From Phycisphaerales bacterium Planc_01 (lineage in GTDB: Bacteria > Planctomycetota > Phycisphaerae > Sedimentisphaerales > Anaerobacaceae), in the NCBI GenBank assembly GCA_001603075.1, contig LVBB01000016.1:25018-89017 (forward strand): a stretch of 64,000 nt of DNA, read 5' to 3'. Shown here piece by piece: positions 33,401 to 42,119 of the stretch. Each line of letters begins with the position of its first letter. Positions within the stretch are counted from its first letter, which is position 1. The notes under the pieces are model-generated. The model had not been told where the DNA came from. It did no database searches and saw nothing but the letters and a program-made list of their open reading frames with translations. The position numbers and the translations under genes are program-made.

Positions 33401-34513
33401 CTACACCCTGAAGAAGATCTTGTGGCGATACAGGAACCACAGCAGCAGCCAGCGGATCATCAGCGCACCGAACGGCAGGATCAACGCCGCGTAGATGCCT
33501 GCATGAGCGGCGACGCCGCCGAGGAACCCTTCGGCGATGCCGGGAAAGTCGATGATGCCGTCCAGGAAGTAGATCGTGATGGGATTCATGCCGATCACGA
33601 CGAAGAAGAACGCCCACCTCTTGAGTCCCACCACGTCGATGACCCAGTAGAACAGGGCCAGCAGCAGCAGACTCCACCCGGCGGCAAACAGCACGTAGGA
33701 ACTGGTCCAGAGGATCTTGATGATCGGGAAGGCGAACCCCCAGAGATAGCCGACCGCCAGCGACACCACGCCGGCCAGGGCCAGACCGGCCGCCTTGCGC
33801 GAGCCGGAGCGGTCCGAGCGCAGCCACTGCCCCGCCAGCGCGCCGAGCAGGGCCGTGCAGACGGCGGGAAACGTCGAGAGGATGCCCTCGTTGTCGCCGT
33901 AGCCGTAGTACAGCTCGCCCGGAATCAGCCGCTGGTCGATGTACGATGACAGGCAGCCCTGCATCGTGAGGTCGCCGGCGCTGTAGCCGGGAGCAGCAAC
34001 CAGCATCGTCACCGCCCAATACGCCAGCAGGACCACGGCGACGACAATGGCCTGGGCCCGCCAGCGCGTGTGCATCACGATCAGCGCGGCGAAGAAGTAG
34101 CACAGGCCAATCCGCTGCAGGACGCCGGGCCAGCGCATCGTGGCCCAGTCGAACTGGAGCAGCCCATTCAGGATCATGCCAAGCAGGATCAACACCACGG
34201 CCCGCTTGACCACATGCAGATGGAGGACGAAGGAACCCTGGCCCCGTTCCATTCGGCGCGAGAGCGAGAACGGCATCACCGCCCCCATCAGGAAGACGAA
34301 GAGGGGGAAGATCAGGTCCTCGAAGCGGAACCCCTCCCACACGACGTGCTCCAGTTGCTCGTGGATCGTCTCGGTGACCCGATGCGGCCAGACCTTCACG
34401 AGACTCTCAAAGAGCGTGCCGCCGCCGATGATCCAGAACATATCGAAGCCCCGAAGGGCATCAATGGAAAGAACGCGGCCCCGGCCGCTCGAACCCTGCT
34501 GCTCATCGTCCAT
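33401..34513 (-). CDS. DUF5009 / HGSNAT-like membrane acetyltransferase family protein
   Basis: 370 residues, about 9-10 helices. The start RVLSIDALRGFDMFWIIGGGTLF and FEDLIFPLFVFLMGAVMPFSLSRR mark the family that includes the heparan-alpha-glucosaminide N-acetyltransferase (HGSNAT). C-terminal end FYRHKIFFRV-like (LLWFLYRHKIFFRV). Such proteins transfer acetyl groups across the membrane to amino sugars; the acceptor is unknown here. ATG at 34513 follows GGGGAG. It is the first gene of the GH106-rhaT run (27 bases to GH106). Confidence 0.82.
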   Translation of the reverse strand: MDDEQQGSSGRGRVLSIDALRGFDMFWIIGGGTLFESLVKVWPHRVTETIHEQLEHVVWEGFRFEDLIFPLFVFLMGAVMPFSLSRRMERGQGSFVLHLHVVKRAVVLILLGMILNGLLQFDWATMRWPGVLQRIGLCYFFAALIVMHTRWRAQAIVVAVVLLAYWAVTMLVAAPGYSAGDLTMQGCLSSYIDQRLIPGELYYGYGDNEGILSTFPAVCTALLGALAGQWLRSDRSGSRKAAGLALAGVVSLAVGYLWGFAFPIIKILWTSSYVLFAAGWSLLLLALFYWVIDVVGLKRWAFFFVVIGMNPITIYFLDGIIDFPGIAEGFLGGVAAHAGIYAALILPFGALMIRWLLLWFLYRHKIFFRV

Positions 34514-34582
34514 GACGTCTCCCCTCAAACGCGCGACACGTGGTTCGTTTACGATGGATGCCATCGATTTTCGATGTTACAG

Positions 34583-34612
34583 AGGATAACACAATTCCCG
34601 GCACGCATACAA
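34583..34612 (-). promoter_or_regulatory. probable promoter of the DUF5009-GH106-rhaT run
   Basis: Reverse-strand TTGTAT (34607-34612) and TATCCT (34583-34588) are 18 bases apart. It lies back-to-back with the forward promoter at 34614-34642, so both runs start from one divergent control region of about 60 bases. Confidence 0.5.
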
Positions 34613-34613
34613 C

Positions 34614-34642
34614 TTGTGGTATCCGACCGTCCATCGTATACT
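34614..34642 (+). promoter_or_regulatory. sigma70 promoter of the NIPSNAP gene
   Basis: TTGTGG (34614-34619) and TATACT (34637-34642) are 17 bases apart, 53 bases before the ATG at 34696. Confidence 0.6.
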
Positions 34643-34695
34643 TGCGTGCATGTCGTGGCAATCACATATCTCTGAGAAATGAGAGGAGACACACC

Positions 34696-35532
34696 ATGGA
34701 ACGACGAGAATTCCTGCGGACATCGTGCGCAACGGGTCTGGCGGCGCTGACGGTGGGGGCGACCGCCTACGGCCAGGACACTCCAGCGCGGCTCCCCGGC
34801 GAATCGGAGGTGGCCTATCGCCAACGCGTGGCCCGCCTGCCATCGCGGGAGTACTTCGAACTGCGGCGGTATGAGATCGAGACCGAGGCGCAGAAGGCCG
34901 GGTTCGACGCCTTCGCCAAACAGGCCGCGATCCCCGCTCTGAACCGGGCGGGCATCAAGCCGGTCGGCGTGTTCTACCCGTGGGAGGGGATCAGCCCGAT
35001 CTATGTGCTGCTCCGCCACAGGTCGCCGTCTTCGTTCACGTCGCTCACGCAAATGCTCTCGCAAGATGAGGAATTCCTGCAAGCAGGCGCCGCCTTCCTG
35101 GACGCTCCGGCCAGCGCCCCGGCGTACAAGCGGATGGAGGTCCAGCTCATGGCCGCCTTCGAGGGCATGCCTCGTCTGGAGACCCCGATCGACAGCCCGG
35201 GCCGGGTGTTCCAACTGCGCACCTACGAGAGCCCCAGCGAGAAGACGGGCCTCAAGAAGATCGAGATGTTCAACATCGGCGAGATCGACATCTTCCGCAA
35301 GACGGGACTGAACCCGGTCTTCTTCGGCCAGACCCTGGCGGGCGAGAAGATGCCGAACCTGACCTACATGCTCGTCTTCAACGACATGGACGAGCGCCAG
35401 GCCAACTGGAAGCGGTTCGGCAGCGACCCCGACTGGCAGGCCCTGCGGGCCAAACCGGAATACGCCGACAAGGAGATCCTCTGCGGGATCACCAACGTCT
35501 ATCTCAAGCCCGCCGATTACTCGCAGATATGA
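34696..35532 (+). CDS. Tat-exported NIPSNAP-family protein
   Basis: 278 residues with a Tat signal (ERREFLRTSCATGLAALTVGA). Two ferredoxin-like NIPSNAP repeats follow: EYFELRRYEIETEAQKAGFDAFAKQ and VFQLRTYESPSEKTGLKKIEMFN, plus PNLTYMLVFNDMDERQANWKRF. NIPSNAP proteins have no fixed enzymatic role; in planctomycetes they are often exported and lie near glycosidases. The start at 34696 follows GAGAGGAG. It is divergent from the GH106-rhaT run. Confidence 0.85.
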   Translation: MERREFLRTSCATGLAALTVGATAYGQDTPARLPGESEVAYRQRVARLPSREYFELRRYEIETEAQKAGFDAFAKQAAIPALNRAGIKPVGVFYPWEGISPIYVLLRHRSPSSFTSLTQMLSQDEEFLQAGAAFLDAPASAPAYKRMEVQLMAAFEGMPRLETPIDSPGRVFQLRTYESPSEKTGLKKIEMFNIGEIDIFRKTGLNPVFFGQTLAGEKMPNLTYMLVFNDMDERQANWKRFGSDPDWQALRAKPEYADKEILCGITNVYLKPADYSQI

Positions 35533-35563
35533 ACGACTCGGCAGGCATCTTCGCAGGTTATGC

Positions 35564-35690
35564 CTTTGTCACCCCGAGCGGAACGAAGTGCAGCCGAGGG
35601 GTCTGGCCATAGGCGATACGCGCTTCTGATCGTAACCAGATTCCCCCGCTGCGGTCAGCCTTTGGCCGGCCTTCGGTCGGAATGACAAAG
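35564..35690. repeat. 127-bp MITE-like repeat with terminal inverted repeats
   Basis: CTTTGTCA (35564-35571) and TGACAAAG (35683-35690) are perfect 8-bp terminal inverts, and 12 of the outer 14 bases pair (CTTTGTCACCCCGA versus CTTTGTCATTCCGA). Shared internal words with the copy at 62926-63040 are CCGAGGGGTCTGGCCA-like and AGATTCC. No ORF inside. It lies between the NIPSNAP and DUF4832 genes. Confidence 0.7.
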
Positions 35691-35744
35691 CCGTGGTTCG
35701 TGCCTTTCCCTGCGAGCGACAGCGAAAGACCTGCCATCGACAAC

Positions 35745-37199
35745 TCAGTCGGCGCGGGGCAGGACCGTCATGGCTCCGATCCTGCAGCGGCGGTGCCCAT
35801 CGTCACCATCATGAGGCAGCGCCATCGTCGGTGTGGCATCGCGCTGGCCGACTGAGACGTAGAGATCGTATGTACCTGGCTCGGTCGCCGGAGCGAAGCC
35901 GTAGGTCTTCTCGGCCACAGTCAGGCGGGAGGTGAGGGTGTGAGTCGGTGCTTCTCCGAGCGGGCCGACCTCCAGGTCGCGAACGTTGAATGATTCGTCC
36001 GCAAACGCCGCGACAATGCCTCCCTTGTCGTCCTTGAACGTGAAGCCGATGAAACCGCCCGGATAGCACGGCGCCACCCCGGCGTTGGCCCAGGTCGTCT
36101 CGACCGCGAAGGGCTCGCCCAGCCGGACCTCTCGCGGAAAACTGGTCCCGCGCAGTTGCAGGCGGTAGCCCATACGGCGATTGATCTTGTCGACGATCTC
36201 GCGATTCTCCTCCAGAAGAACGCGGGGCCACCAGTGGATCGACATGTAGCTGGCATGGTACTCCTCCACCGACTGCAGCAGCAGCGAGCCGTCTCCCCAG
36301 GCGCCGCGCGTCTTGGACGAGCCGTAATGCTCGTGCTCCAGGACCACCGGCAGCCTGGGCCAGAAGGCCTGCGCCAGCTCGGCGTGAAACCACGAATGGG
36401 GTGGAGGCTGCACACAGATGCTGTCGTCACGCAGCGTGACGCCCTTCGACAACGCATAGTCGGTGATCGGAAGATGCGCCCCAGGCTCCTGCGGGCCGGC
36501 GAAATCGTCGCTGATCGCCAGTAGCGTCCGCTTGAAATGCTTGCAGTGCAGATCGACATGGGCTTTCCGCGCTTCGAGATCGAACGGCAGCTTCGAGCTG
36601 GCCCACGAATGCCCCTCGCCCCAGACGCCGAACGAACCGATGTCGATGAACGCGACGTTCGGGTTGCCGTCGTATCGCTCCGCCAGGGCCGCCAGAAAGC
36701 GATCCAGCTTGTCAAGGAAGATCGGGTCCTTGTAGTCGGGCTCCCAGTAGGGCCCGTTCGGATCGACGCCCTTGCCCACAGTGAAGTTGTAGCCCTTGGC
36801 ACCGGCGTCGTGGACCCACTTGGGCGTCGCCCAGCGCATCCAGGATTCCGTGCTGCTGATCCGCAGCGCGATCTGCGCCCCCTTGTCGATCCATCGCTGC
36901 GCCGGCGTATCCAGCAGTGACCAGTTGAACCGCCCTTCTTCCGGCTCCAGAAACGACCACGGAACCCGCAGGTACACGCACGACAAACCCGGGAAATCGT
37001 CGAGCGTATCGGACGGCGCCAGCTTCGAGCCGTAGTTCGTAATGATGTTCGAGTAGAAGTGCATCGTCCAGCCCATCTGGGGATTGACCAGGGCCCGACC
37101 ATGATCGACAGGCCGGACCACCTGCCGCTCCCCTGCTCGGACACATGGGTTCAGCAGGAACACCAGGACGAGAATCCGCCGTGCTACGCGCGTATTCAT
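35745..37199 (-). CDS. Exported DUF4832/DUF4874-type glycoside-hydrolase-like protein
   Basis: 484 residues with a signal peptide (RRILVLVFLLNPCVRA). The DUF4874/4832 signature is PQMGWTMHFYSNII, then DFPGLSCVYLRVPWSFLEPEEGRF (TIM-barrel start), AFIDIGSFGVWGEGHSW (possible catalytic acid region), PVVLEHEHYGSSK and a C-terminal beta-sandwich (LGEPFAVETTWANAGVAPCYPGG). It resembles exo-acting glycosidase-like proteins of Planctomycetes and Bacteroidetes; no substrate is known. The ATG follows GAAAGGAAAAGC. Confidence 0.78.
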   Translation of the reverse strand: MNTRVARRILVLVFLLNPCVRAGERQVVRPVDHGRALVNPQMGWTMHFYSNIITNYGSKLAPSDTLDDFPGLSCVYLRVPWSFLEPEEGRFNWSLLDTPAQRWIDKGAQIALRISSTESWMRWATPKWVHDAGAKGYNFTVGKGVDPNGPYWEPDYKDPIFLDKLDRFLAALAERYDGNPNVAFIDIGSFGVWGEGHSWASSKLPFDLEARKAHVDLHCKHFKRTLLAISDDFAGPQEPGAHLPITDYALSKGVTLRDDSICVQPPPHSWFHAELAQAFWPRLPVVLEHEHYGSSKTRGAWGDGSLLLQSVEEYHASYMSIHWWPRVLLEENREIVDKINRRMGYRLQLRGTSFPREVRLGEPFAVETTWANAGVAPCYPGGFIGFTFKDDKGGIVAAFADESFNVRDLEVGPLGEAPTHTLTSRLTVAEKTYGFAPATEPGTYDLYVSVGQRDATPTMALPHDGDDGHRRCRIGAMTVLPRAD

Positions 37200-37390
37200 G
37201 CTTTTCCTTTCGCCGGGTTGTGAAACTTGCCGTTCGTATCAACATCGTCGCCACGGTTCATGGGACGGTCAACAGGAAAACGTCTCGTGCGCGAAGAAGG
37301 ACGGCCTGTCTCTTGACGTGTCAATCGGGTACACTGGCGGCGTAGCCACCCGTCAAGAAATCGCACCACTGGATACAAGGAGCAGGAACA

Positions 37391-38713
37391 ATGGACATCA
37401 CACGCATCAGATCCTGGACTCTCGTGTCGATCGGCGCCATGATCCTCGCAGGACTATGCTCGTTCGGCGAAACCGCCTGCGCCCAGGAGACATCGTCATC
37501 AGCGGCGGATGATACCGTCAATGTCCGCCGGTTCGGGGCCGTCGGCGACGGCAAGACGGACGACACCGCCGCGTTTCAGAGGGCCCTCGACGCCGTCGGC
37601 CAGGCCGGCGGCGGGACCGTGTACGCACCGCGTGGCAACTACCTCTTCGCCGGCCATCTGAACGTGCCCAACGCCGTGACGCTGGCGGGACTGTGGCAAT
37701 CGGTTCCCGCCCATAACGGCTTGCGCGATGCCGGGCTGCCCAAGCCCACCGACGACGGAACGACGTTTCTGGTCACCGAGGGGGCGGGCCGGGAAGATGG
37801 CCCGGCCTTCATCACGCTCAACACCAACAGCACGCTCAAGGGCGTCGTCCTGTACTATCCCAACCAGGAGACGGACGCCGAACCGACGCCGTATCCCTGG
37901 GCCATTGCCATGCGGGGCAAGAACCCCGCGGTGCTGGCGGTCGAGATGCTCAACCCGTTCAACGGGATCGACGCGACGCGGAACGAACGCCACCTGATTC
38001 GCGACGTGCACGGCCAGCCCATCCGACGCGGGATCCTCGTCGACTCCATCTATGACATCGGGCGCATCGAGAACGTCCACTTCAATCCGTGGTGGAGCAT
38101 GAAGCCCAAGCTGTTCCAATGGCAGATGGCCAACGGCGAGGCCTTCATTTTCGGCCGCTCGGACTGGCAGTACGTCTACAACACCTTCTGCTTCGGCTAC
38201 AAGGTCGGCTACCGATTCATCAAGAGCGACAGCGGCGTCTGCAACGGCAACTTCCTCGGCATCGGCGCCGACGACTGCCACACAGCCCTGGTCGTCGACC
38301 AGTGCGCTCCCTTTGGCCTGCTGATCACCAACGGCGAATTCGTCTCGTTCCACGGGCCCGACCCCACCATGATCGAAGTCGGAAAGGACAACACCGGCAG
38401 CGTGCGTTTCGTCAACTGCGCCTTCTGGGGGCCGTGCAACCAGATCGCCAGGATCGCGGGGACCGGCACGGTCGGCTTCGGTGACTGCACCTTCACCCAG
38501 TGGGGAGGCAAGGACGGTACGCGGCCGGCCATCCAGGCGCAAAGCGGCACCGTCCTGGTTCGCGGGTGCGAGTTCCGGCAGGACCGCCCGCACATTCAAC
38601 TCGGCAAAGCCGTTCGCCGCGCCGTCATCACCGGCAACATCTTCACAGGCGCCCAGCGCATCGCCAACGAATCCGAAGGCAACGTGCAGATCGGCCTCAA
38701 CAGCAGTGAGTAA
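37391..38713 (+). CDS. Exported right-handed beta-helix protein (pectate lyase superfamily type 3)
   Basis: 440 residues with signal peptide (TLVSIGAMILAGLCSFGETACA). The beta-helix starts VNVRRFGAVGDGKTDDTAAFQRALDA, followed by GGTVYAPRGNYLFAGHL, typical of the pectate-lyase-3/GH28-like family. Later coils read RFVNCAFWGPCNQIARI and ILVRGCEFRQDRPHIQL-like. Such proteins act on polygalacturonan or other uronic polymers or bind them. AAGGAG precedes the ATG. It fits the pectin theme of the GH106 locus. Confidence 0.82.
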   Translation: MDITRIRSWTLVSIGAMILAGLCSFGETACAQETSSSAADDTVNVRRFGAVGDGKTDDTAAFQRALDAVGQAGGGTVYAPRGNYLFAGHLNVPNAVTLAGLWQSVPAHNGLRDAGLPKPTDDGTTFLVTEGAGREDGPAFITLNTNSTLKGVVLYYPNQETDAEPTPYPWAIAMRGKNPAVLAVEMLNPFNGIDATRNERHLIRDVHGQPIRRGILVDSIYDIGRIENVHFNPWWSMKPKLFQWQMANGEAFIFGRSDWQYVYNTFCFGYKVGYRFIKSDSGVCNGNFLGIGADDCHTALVVDQCAPFGLLITNGEFVSFHGPDPTMIEVGKDNTGSVRFVNCAFWGPCNQIARIAGTGTVGFGDCTFTQWGGKDGTRPAIQAQSGTVLVRGCEFRQDRPHIQLGKAVRRAVITGNIFTGAQRIANESEGNVQIGLNSSE

Positions 38714-38794
38714 TCCAAACAAAGCCAACCGGGCCCGTGCTGGAATGGCACAGGCCCGGTGGATCATGCGAGACTATCGTATCAAGCAGGGACG

Positions 38795-41776
38795 CTACCG
38801 GTCGCCGGCCAGGTAGCGGATCTCGCCGGGCGAGAGGGCCCGGCTGTAGATCACAAAATCATCCAGCGAGCCGCCGAAATAGGCATCGACGGCGTACTGC
38901 GAACGGCCCAGCCAGTTCTGCGTCGTGTTGCCCAGATCGGCCGGCAGCGTCTCGGTGGCACCGCTGGCCGCCATGGTCCCATCGACATAGATCTGTACGG
39001 TCATCGTGGCACTGTCGATCACGACCGCCAAGTGATGCCAGCCGTCCGTCGCCAGTTCGTTCGGCGTATCGACGACGGACTCCGCGTCACCGCCGGCGGC
39101 GGGCGTGATCCCAAACCGGACGGGACCAGATGGAATTCGCGGACACAGGAACATGTAGCCGGCCGTATTGCTCGTACCGAAGTCGAAGATCCGCTGCCAG
39201 GCGCCGCCCGTGTTCGGGAAGCTCACCCAGGTCGCAAACGTCGAATCGGTCAAGGTACTCAGCAACGGACCGATGGGCAGTTCGACGTAATCGGCGAAGC
39301 CGTCGAAGTTGATCGCCTGGCCCTGCCCCGGACGCGAGGCCAGATACGCCGGATCGTTGAACGCTGTGCCGTGGTGGCCGTTGCCCGAGCCGTCCTGCAC
39401 GTTGTTCTCGAACGCATACGAGGCCACCAGGCCCGCCGTGCCCGGATCGGCCGGAACGACCGGCTCCGGCGCCACCCGATGCAGACGGATGTCATCGACG
39501 AACAACAGGCCCGAGCCACTGCCGTCCACACCCAGACTCAACGACGTGACGCTCGTCAGGTTCGTCCCCAGCGACGACAGGTCGATGTTCCACTGCTTCC
39601 ACACCGGGCTGGTCAGCACGCCCGGATACATCACCTTCCTGCCGTTGACCGTCGCATAGAACTGGCCCGCTCCGTTGTCGATCGCGCCGCGGAAGTACAC
39701 CACCAGCGTCGTCGCGCCGCCGGCCGTCCAGTCCTGGGCGTCCATCGTCAAGTCGGTCCGCGAGTTGCCCTCGTAGAACAGCGGCATCGACTGGCGGCCG
39801 CCGTGCACGGTCGTACGCTCGGCGAACGGCGTGCTGAGATACCCGACCGTCGAGCCGGTCCCGTTGACCCAGCCGTCCAGCCACGTGTCGAAGATCGCCT
39901 CCCCGGCGTCGATGTCGTCGGTGTAGCCCTCGAAATCGTCGATGACGATGAACGGCTGCGTCGAGAAGCTCCAGATCTCGCCGGCCCACGAGGCAATCGC
40001 CTCGGCCTCGTTGACCTCGTCGATCCGCCAGTAGTACGTCGCATCGAGATCGAGCATCCCCGGATCGTACTGGCTCTGGCCGACCGTTCCGGCCAGGGCC
40101 GTCCCGTCGATCACCGCCGCTTCATCCGTGCCCAGATACACCTCGTGCGATGCCGCCTGGCGGCCGGACCGCCAATCGAGGATCGCACCGACGCTCACAT
40201 CGACAGCCCCCGCCTGCGGCTGCGGCTGCCGGGCCTGGACCGGAACGAACAGGAACCGCACCTCGCTGAGGCCGAACTGGCCCGTCGCACCCCAGGCGCT
40301 GTTGGCCGTCAGACGGACGAACCGGGCCGCCACACCGCTCAGATCCACCGTCGTATTGGCGGTGTAGGTGGTCTTGGCCGTCGCCTGAGCGAACCGGACG
40401 TCGCCGAACGCGGTCCAGGACTCGCCGTCCTCGGAGTGCTCGATCGTGACGTCCTTGAACCCGAAGCCGAGCATCAGCTCGAAGATCACGTTGTAGTTCC
40501 AGACCTGAAGCTCGTGCAGCAGGTAGACCTTGTCGAACTCGAACTGAATCCACACGGGCTCGGCCCCGCCGGTACTGCCGACCCACATATCGCCACTGTC
40601 GGTCGAGTGCTGACTGGCGGCATTGAGTCCGGAGCCGTTGACGGCGTTCTCCGGGCCCGCTCCCGGCTCGGAGGTGGCGTTGCTCGTCGCAACGACGTTC
40701 GCGATGGGATAGGCCAGCGGCTCGGCGGTAAAGCTCCAGACGTCGCCTTTGAAGATCGTGTTGTCCGGCGCAGCGTTGACCTCATCGACCCGCCAATAGT
40801 AGGTCTGTCCGAAATCCAGACGAGCCGGCGGCGTATAGGTCGTCGCCGCCTGGCCCTGACTGGCCAGGACGCCCAGCGGATTGCCCCGCCCGGCCGTGTT
40901 GACGTCGGCGAACACCGTCCCGAAGTACACATCATGCGTCGCCGCAAACTCCCCGGCCTTCCAGCTCAATCCCACATCCCGCGGCACATCGCCCTGCCCA
41001 TCCGCAGGGACGGGGTTAGCCGCCGTCGGGGCGCCCGGCTTGGACCGGAAGTTGTTGGCAATCGCCGCCGGGCTCAAGACGCCGTCGTGGATGCGTACTT
41101 CGGCAATGGACCCCGTGAAGTTGACAGCCGCATGGACACCGGCCCCGGAATCGTTCGCCTGCGCGGCCACGCGGATGATGTTGGGGCCGTGCGTGTTGAG
41201 CGTCACGTTGCGTGTGGTGTTCTCCTCCGCATTGACGTACAGACGGACGGTGGTGCCGTCGTACGTGTACACGAGATACCACCAGTTGTTGGCCGCCGGA
41301 GCGGGCGAGTGCTGGCCCGACCAGGGCATATCGGGGGTATCCCAATGGCCCACAGCACCCCAGGTCCCATGATTGCCATAGTTGAACGCGATGTTCGTTC
41401 CCCCCGGTCCGCCGCGATGGCTCCAGGAGACCATCGTTTCCTCGCCCACGAAGTCGGGCCCGTTGTAGACCCAGACTTCGATGGAGCGTGTGCCGCCCCC
41501 TTCGATGCCGGCAACGGACAGGGGACCCTCAAAGTAGCTCGAACCATCGAACGTCACCGCCTTGCGGCCGGCGACGTCTTCGACCACCGGAACGCCCTGG
41601 GGTTCGAAGTCGCCCAGCGTCCCATGATTGACCCACGTCCGGGCCACGGTCCCATACGACAGGTCCTCGGCCCGCAGATCGACCAGCAACTGTTCGGCGA
41701 CCACGATGCCGGCCATCGCCTGGCTCGACAGCCCCCCAATGAGGCCTAAGATCAGGTACAATAGGCATTTACGCAT
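38795..41776 (-). CDS. Large surface protein with two LamG domains and a discoidin domain
   Basis: 993 residues. Signal peptide (RKCLLYLILGLIGGLSSQAMA), then a LamG domain (about 20-230: YFEGPLSVAGIEGGGTRSIEVWVYNG, GSIAEVRIHDGVLSPAAIANNF), two FN3-like spacers (PADGQGDVPRDVGLSWKAGEF; TYYWRVDEVNA), an F5/8 discoidin domain (VWIQFEFDKVYLLHELQVWNYN), a carbohydrate-binding-like module (FIVIDDFEGYTDDIDAGEAIFDTW) and a C-terminal LamG domain ending SRALSPGEIRYLAGDR. It is a binding protein for polysaccharides; there is no catalytic domain. The start at 41776 follows GAAAGGA; alternative 41785 has no spacer. Confidence 0.85.
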   Translation of the reverse strand: MRKCLLYLILGLIGGLSSQAMAGIVVAEQLLVDLRAEDLSYGTVARTWVNHGTLGDFEPQGVPVVEDVAGRKAVTFDGSSYFEGPLSVAGIEGGGTRSIEVWVYNGPDFVGEETMVSWSHRGGPGGTNIAFNYGNHGTWGAVGHWDTPDMPWSGQHSPAPAANNWWYLVYTYDGTTVRLYVNAEENTTRNVTLNTHGPNIIRVAAQANDSGAGVHAAVNFTGSIAEVRIHDGVLSPAAIANNFRSKPGAPTAANPVPADGQGDVPRDVGLSWKAGEFAATHDVYFGTVFADVNTAGRGNPLGVLASQGQAATTYTPPARLDFGQTYYWRVDEVNAAPDNTIFKGDVWSFTAEPLAYPIANVVATSNATSEPGAGPENAVNGSGLNAASQHSTDSGDMWVGSTGGAEPVWIQFEFDKVYLLHELQVWNYNVIFELMLGFGFKDVTIEHSEDGESWTAFGDVRFAQATAKTTYTANTTVDLSGVAARFVRLTANSAWGATGQFGLSEVRFLFVPVQARQPQPQAGAVDVSVGAILDWRSGRQAASHEVYLGTDEAAVIDGTALAGTVGQSQYDPGMLDLDATYYWRIDEVNEAEAIASWAGEIWSFSTQPFIVIDDFEGYTDDIDAGEAIFDTWLDGWVNGTGSTVGYLSTPFAERTTVHGGRQSMPLFYEGNSRTDLTMDAQDWTAGGATTLVVYFRGAIDNGAGQFYATVNGRKVMYPGVLTSPVWKQWNIDLSSLGTNLTSVTSLSLGVDGSGSGLLFVDDIRLHRVAPEPVVPADPGTAGLVASYAFENNVQDGSGNGHHGTAFNDPAYLASRPGQGQAINFDGFADYVELPIGPLLSTLTDSTFATWVSFPNTGGAWQRIFDFGTSNTAGYMFLCPRIPSGPVRFGITPAAGGDAESVVDTPNELATDGWHHLAVVIDSATMTVQIYVDGTMAASGATETLPADLGNTTQNWLGRSQYAVDAYFGGSLDDFVIYSRALSPGEIRYLAGDR

Positions 41777-42119
41777 TGAACTCATCCTTTCAAGAACACG
41801 TTCATGATGGTGTTTGGACGACATGAGATGACGAAGACCCCTGTCCGCATAGACACACCCGACTCTCCATTCCGGCCTGCGCGACGGAAAACGCCGCGCC
41901 GTAGACCCTGTCTGCGACCCGCTCGCCACACCATGCCAGCCTGCCTCGATAACGGCCGACATGCGCAGAAAAGGCCATCAAAGCCTGGTCTGTTATACCA
42001 TATTGCCCCATCGTCCTGCAACGGAATTGCCGGCCGGCTGAGTCGCCGCTTGCGTTCGTGGCGTGACTCGGTAGACTCAAGAAGCGTCGGCGGGAGATTG
42101 AGTACGACCGGAGGACTCC
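41777..42119. other. gene-free divergent intergenic region
   Basis: The 343 bases between the reverse LamG gene and the forward glycosyltransferase gene hold no convincing ORF. AT-rich TATACCATAT around 41994-42003 could serve promoters in either direction, but no clean -35 is seen. Nothing else is recognised. Confidence 0.4.

Noticed and set aside
38759..41749. 996-codon open frame on the forward strand
   Set aside because: Antisense shadow of the LamG/discoidin gene, arginine-rich with no recognisable domain.
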